Source: an uncultured Lachnospiraceae bacterium (GTDB taxonomy: Bacteria > Bacillota > Clostridia > Lachnospirales > Lachnospiraceae). Taken from it: a stretch of 13,403 bases of DNA. The translations under genes and the position numbers were made by a program. The first letter of the stretch is position 1, and the number at the start of each line of letters is the position of its first letter. Location: assembly GCA_900555195.1 (NCBI GenBank), contig USKC01000051.1, forward strand, positions 1 through 13,403, in the 5' to 3' direction. A model generated the notes under the pieces. It was not told the DNA's origin. It did no database searches and worked only from the letters and a program-made list of their open reading frames with translations. This document shows, in pieces, positions 10,944-13,403 of this stretch.

Positions 10944-13403
10944 ATGCAATACATAAAACGAACATAGCGGATCTGCATATCCACTCCAGATATTCCCGCG
11001 CAACCAGCAAGGACTGTGATGTGGAGCATCTGGATCTTTGGGCGCGCAAAAAGGGGATTGATCTCATAGGGACGGGAGACTTCACCCATCCGGCGTGGCG
11101 GCAGGAACTTTTGGAGAAGCTGGAACCCGCAGAAGAAGGGCTGTACGTCCTGAAGGATGCATACCGCATCCGTCAGGAGGGCGTGCCGGAGGGAAAGCCC
11201 AGGTTTGTGGTGACAGGGGAGATCAGTTCCATTTATAAGAAGATGGATCGGGTAAGAAAGGTGCACAGCCTTCTTCTGCTTCCCGGGCTGGAGGAAGCGG
11301 AACAGCTTTCCAGGCGGCTGGAATTGATCGGCAATATTCATTCTGACGGAAGGCCGATTCTGGGACTGGACTGCAGGGATCTGCTGGAAATCATGCTGGA
11401 TACCTGCCCGAAGGCGGTGTATGTGCCTGCGCATATCTGGACACCGCATTTCTCCCTGTTCGGCGCCTTTTCCGGATTTGACAGCATGGAGGACTGCTTT
11501 GAGGACTTGACCCCATATATCCATGCTGTGGAAACAGGGCTTTCTTCCGATCCTCCGATGAACTGGCGGGTCGGTGCATTGGATTCCTATCAGTTGATCT
11601 CCAATTCAGATGCCCATTCTCCGGCTAAATTGGGAAGAGAGGCGAATCTTCTTGGAATTGAGCTTTCTTATGAGGGACTGACGCGGGCGGTGAATGAAGG
11701 AAAAGGGCTGGAGGGCACGCTGGAATTCTATCCGGAAGAAGGGAAATATCATTTTGACGGACATAGAAAATGCGGTTTATGCATCAGCCCGCAGGAAACT
11801 GCGCGCCTGGGCAATCGCTGTCCCATCTGCGGAAAGAAGATTACGATTGGCGTGCTGAACCGAGTGGAACAGCTTGCAGACCGCCCGGAAGGATATGTGC
11901 CGGCTGGAGCCAGGCCCTTTGAAAATCTGGTGCCTCTTCCGGAGGTGATCGGAGCGTCCATCGGCGCGTCCGCTTCCAGCAAAAAAGTGCAGGAACGATA
12001 TGAACATATGCTCGCGGCCCTTGGCCCGGAATTTGTAATTCTAAGGCAGATCCCGATTGAAGAGATCCGGCACGCTGCCGGTTTTCGGGTGGCGGAAGGA
12101 ATCCGCAGGCTGCGGGAAGGCGAGGTGGAACGGATACCCGGCTATGATGGGGAATATGGGAAGATCCAACTTCTGACGGAGGAAGAGATCAGTGGCCTGG
12201 AGGGACAGCTGTCCCTGAATATAGGGATGGATCTTAAGGAAGGGCAGCCGTTGTTTTTTACCCCGGAAGAGAGGAAAGCACAGGAAGAGGCGGAGAAAAA
12301 GCGGAAGGAGAAGGAGAGAGCTTCCGCTGCAAAGACGGTCACTGATGGACAAAGAAGGGCAAAACAGCCTGACGATGAAGATGCCGGGAAGGGAAGAGAA
12401 AGCGGCAGGATGGATCCAGGTGATGGAACAGGCGGTGTAGACAGCACGGCGCGGGAAGTGCAGGAGAAGGAAAACGCCGGACAGCGTGAGGCCATAGAGA
12501 CCTGCGGGCGTGCCGTCGCAGTGATCGCCGGCCCGGGTTCCGGAAAAACGAGGACGTTGATTGCGCGGCTGTTGTATATGACCGGAACGCGCGGGATCGA
12601 ACCGTCCCAAATCACCGCTGTGACCTTTACCAACAAAGCGGCGGAAGAACTTCGCAGCCGTCTTCAGGCGGAAGAGGGAAGGCATAGGAACGCGCTGGGA
12701 AAGGTGCAGGTAGGGACTTTTCATGCGGTCTGCAGCAGATTCCTCAAAGACAGGGGAAGACAGTTTTTGATCGCGGATGAGGGATTGCAGCAGGAAGTGG
12801 CGCAGGAGGCCGCAGAGAAGTTTGGATTGAAATGGAGCCCGGTTCGGTTCCTGCGGGAACTTTCCAAGGTGAAAAATGCGCTGGAAGAACCGGATGATGC
12901 TGCAGGGGAAGCCTTTGCCTGGTATCAAAAGAGGCTGGGCGAACAGGAGGCCATGGACTATGATGATCTGCTGCTGGAGACGTTAAACATTCTGGAAGAA
13001 GATGCCTCTGTGAAAGAGGCGGTTCCGGAAGAGGCGGAGTGCGCTGGCAGCGGCCCGTTTTCCTATCTTCTCATTGATGAATTTCAGGATATCAATCCGC
13101 TGCAGTACCGCTTGATTCGTCTGTGGAACCGGAATGGAAAAGAATTATTCGTGATCGGGGATCCGGATCAGGCGATTTACGGATTCCGGGGTTCGGATGC
13201 GCACTGCTTTGATAAATTAAAGGCAGACTATGGAGAACTTCAGCTTATCCGTCTGGAGGAAAATTATCGCTCCACTCCGCAGATCCTGTCTGCAGCGCTG
13301 CATGTGATCTCCCATAACCCGGACACGGGAGCCGCGGACCTGCCGGGGCAGGAGGGGGAACGCCGGATGAAGGCGATGCGGCCGGCGGGCCCGCGCGTTC
13401 GCG
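10940..13403 (+). CDS. EndoQ-like PHP nuclease fused to UvrD/Rep helicase (3' end missing)
   Basis: One open frame of 821 codons that runs off the window. Residues 1 to about 435 match the EndoQ family (PHP nuclease with zinc module). PHP metal motifs are DLHIHS (H13, H15), GTGDFTH (D47, H50), TGEIS (E94), KVHS (H109), PAHIWTPH (H165) and SNSDAHS (D224, H226). The zinc knuckle is C278/C281 and C294/C297, followed by the VLNRVEQLADRP segment. Known EndoQ cuts DNA 5' of deaminated bases. A charged linker (about 440-505, Lys/Glu/Gly rich) leads to a superfamily 1 helicase. Its motifs are the Q-motif GQREAI, Walker A AGPGSGKT (530-537), Ia TFTNKAAEE, Ib GTFHAVC, Walker B DEFQD (713-717), III GDPDQAIYGFRG (from 740) and IV ENYRS (774-778). 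Motifs V and VI lie beyond the window. The ATG at 10940 follows GGGAG by 6 bases. The frame is continuous through both domains, so the fusion is not a frameshift artefact here. It probably acts in DNA repair; the activity is inferred. Confidence 0.9.
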   Translation, partial: MNAIHKTNIADLHIHSRYSRATSKDCDVEHLDLWARKKGIDLIGTGDFTHPAWRQELLEKLEPAEEGLYVLKDAYRIRQEGVPEGKPRFVVTGEISSIYKKMDRVRKVHSLLLLPGLEEAEQLSRRLELIGNIHSDGRPILGLDCRDLLEIMLDTCPKAVYVPAHIWTPHFSLFGAFSGFDSMEDCFEDLTPYIHAVETGLSSDPPMNWRVGALDSYQLISNSDAHSPAKLGREANLLGIELSYEGLTRAVNEGKGLEGTLEFYPEEGKYHFDGHRKCGLCISPQETARLGNRCPICGKKITIGVLNRVEQLADRPEGYVPAGARPFENLVPLPEVIGASIGASASSKKVQERYEHMLAALGPEFVILRQIPIEEIRHAAGFRVAEGIRRLREGEVERIPGYDGEYGKIQLLTEEEISGLEGQLSLNIGMDLKEGQPLFFTPEERKAQEEAEKKRKEKERASAAKTVTDGQRRAKQPDDEDAGKGRESGRMDPGDGTGGVDSTAREVQEKENAGQREAIETCGRAVAVIAGPGSGKTRTLIARLLYMTGTRGIEPSQITAVTFTNKAAEELRSRLQAEEGRHRNALGKVQVGTFHAVCSRFLKDRGRQFLIADEGLQQEVAQEAAEKFGLKWSPVRFLRELSKVKNALEEPDDAAGEAFAWYQKRLGEQEAMDYDDLLLETLNILEEDASVKEAVPEEAECAGSGPFSYLLIDEFQDINPLQYRLIRLWNRNGKELFVIGDPDQAIYGFRGSDAHCFDKLKADYGELQLIRLEENYRSTPQILSAALHVISHNPDTGAADLPGQEGERRMKAMRPAGPRVR

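Noticed and set aside
10135..11169. 344-codon minus-strand frame spanning the YtvI gene end, the spacer and the EndoQ start.
   Set aside because: Long but lacks family motifs, and it is opposite two clear plus-strand coding regions.
12041..12928. 295-codon minus-strand frame opposite the nuclease-helicase linker.
   Set aside because: Antisense of the Lys/Glu-rich linker and helicase motifs, giving a Phe/Ser/Leu-rich shadow.

Overview
The window looks like chromosome from a strictly anaerobic, low-to-mid GC Firmicute, most likely a gut Clostridia of the Lachnospiraceae type. The grounds are the set superoxide reductase, reverse rubrerythrin and PerR in place of SOD and catalase, strong AGGAGG-type ribosome binding sites, a TTG start, and the protein families present. 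This assignment is inference. No rRNA, tRNA, CRISPR array, transposase or phage gene was seen, and no stretch over 300 bases lacks a gene.

Left part (1-1641, minus strand): an oxygen and peroxide defence cluster reading right to left, perR -> reverse rubrerythrin -> desulfoferrodoxin (superoxide reductase). It has a near-consensus promoter and a Fur/PerR-like site in front of perR and a hairpin terminator after the last gene. Across an AT-rich divergent spacer lies a two-component system on the plus strand (1781-3947), with the kinase first and the OmpR-family regulator overlapping it by 8 bases. A tandem duplication of about 55 bp copies the end of the regulator gene and its downstream sequence.

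Middle (4123-6919): an MFS permease followed 40 bp later by a cytoplasmic type-B carboxylesterase starting at TTG. This is probably an uptake-and-hydrolysis pair of unknown substrate.

Right part (7003-13403, plus strand): an RluA-type pseudouridine synthase, overlapped by 16 bp by an O-antigen-ligase/Wzy_C membrane protein. Then come an AI-2E/YtvI-family membrane protein and a large gene that runs off the window. That last gene fuses an N-terminal EndoQ-like PHP nuclease with its four-cysteine zinc module to a UvrD/Rep-type superfamily 1 helicase. It is the most interesting item here: a putative damage-recognising nuclease joined to a helicase in one chain. The pseudouridine synthase gene and the nuclease-helicase gene are both preceded by the same structured leader (identical 17-mer GCGCAGATGGGAGCAAA ending 1-2 bases before the ATG, plus a GCGC arm at the same spacing upstream), which suggests a dispersed repeat or a shared leader element.
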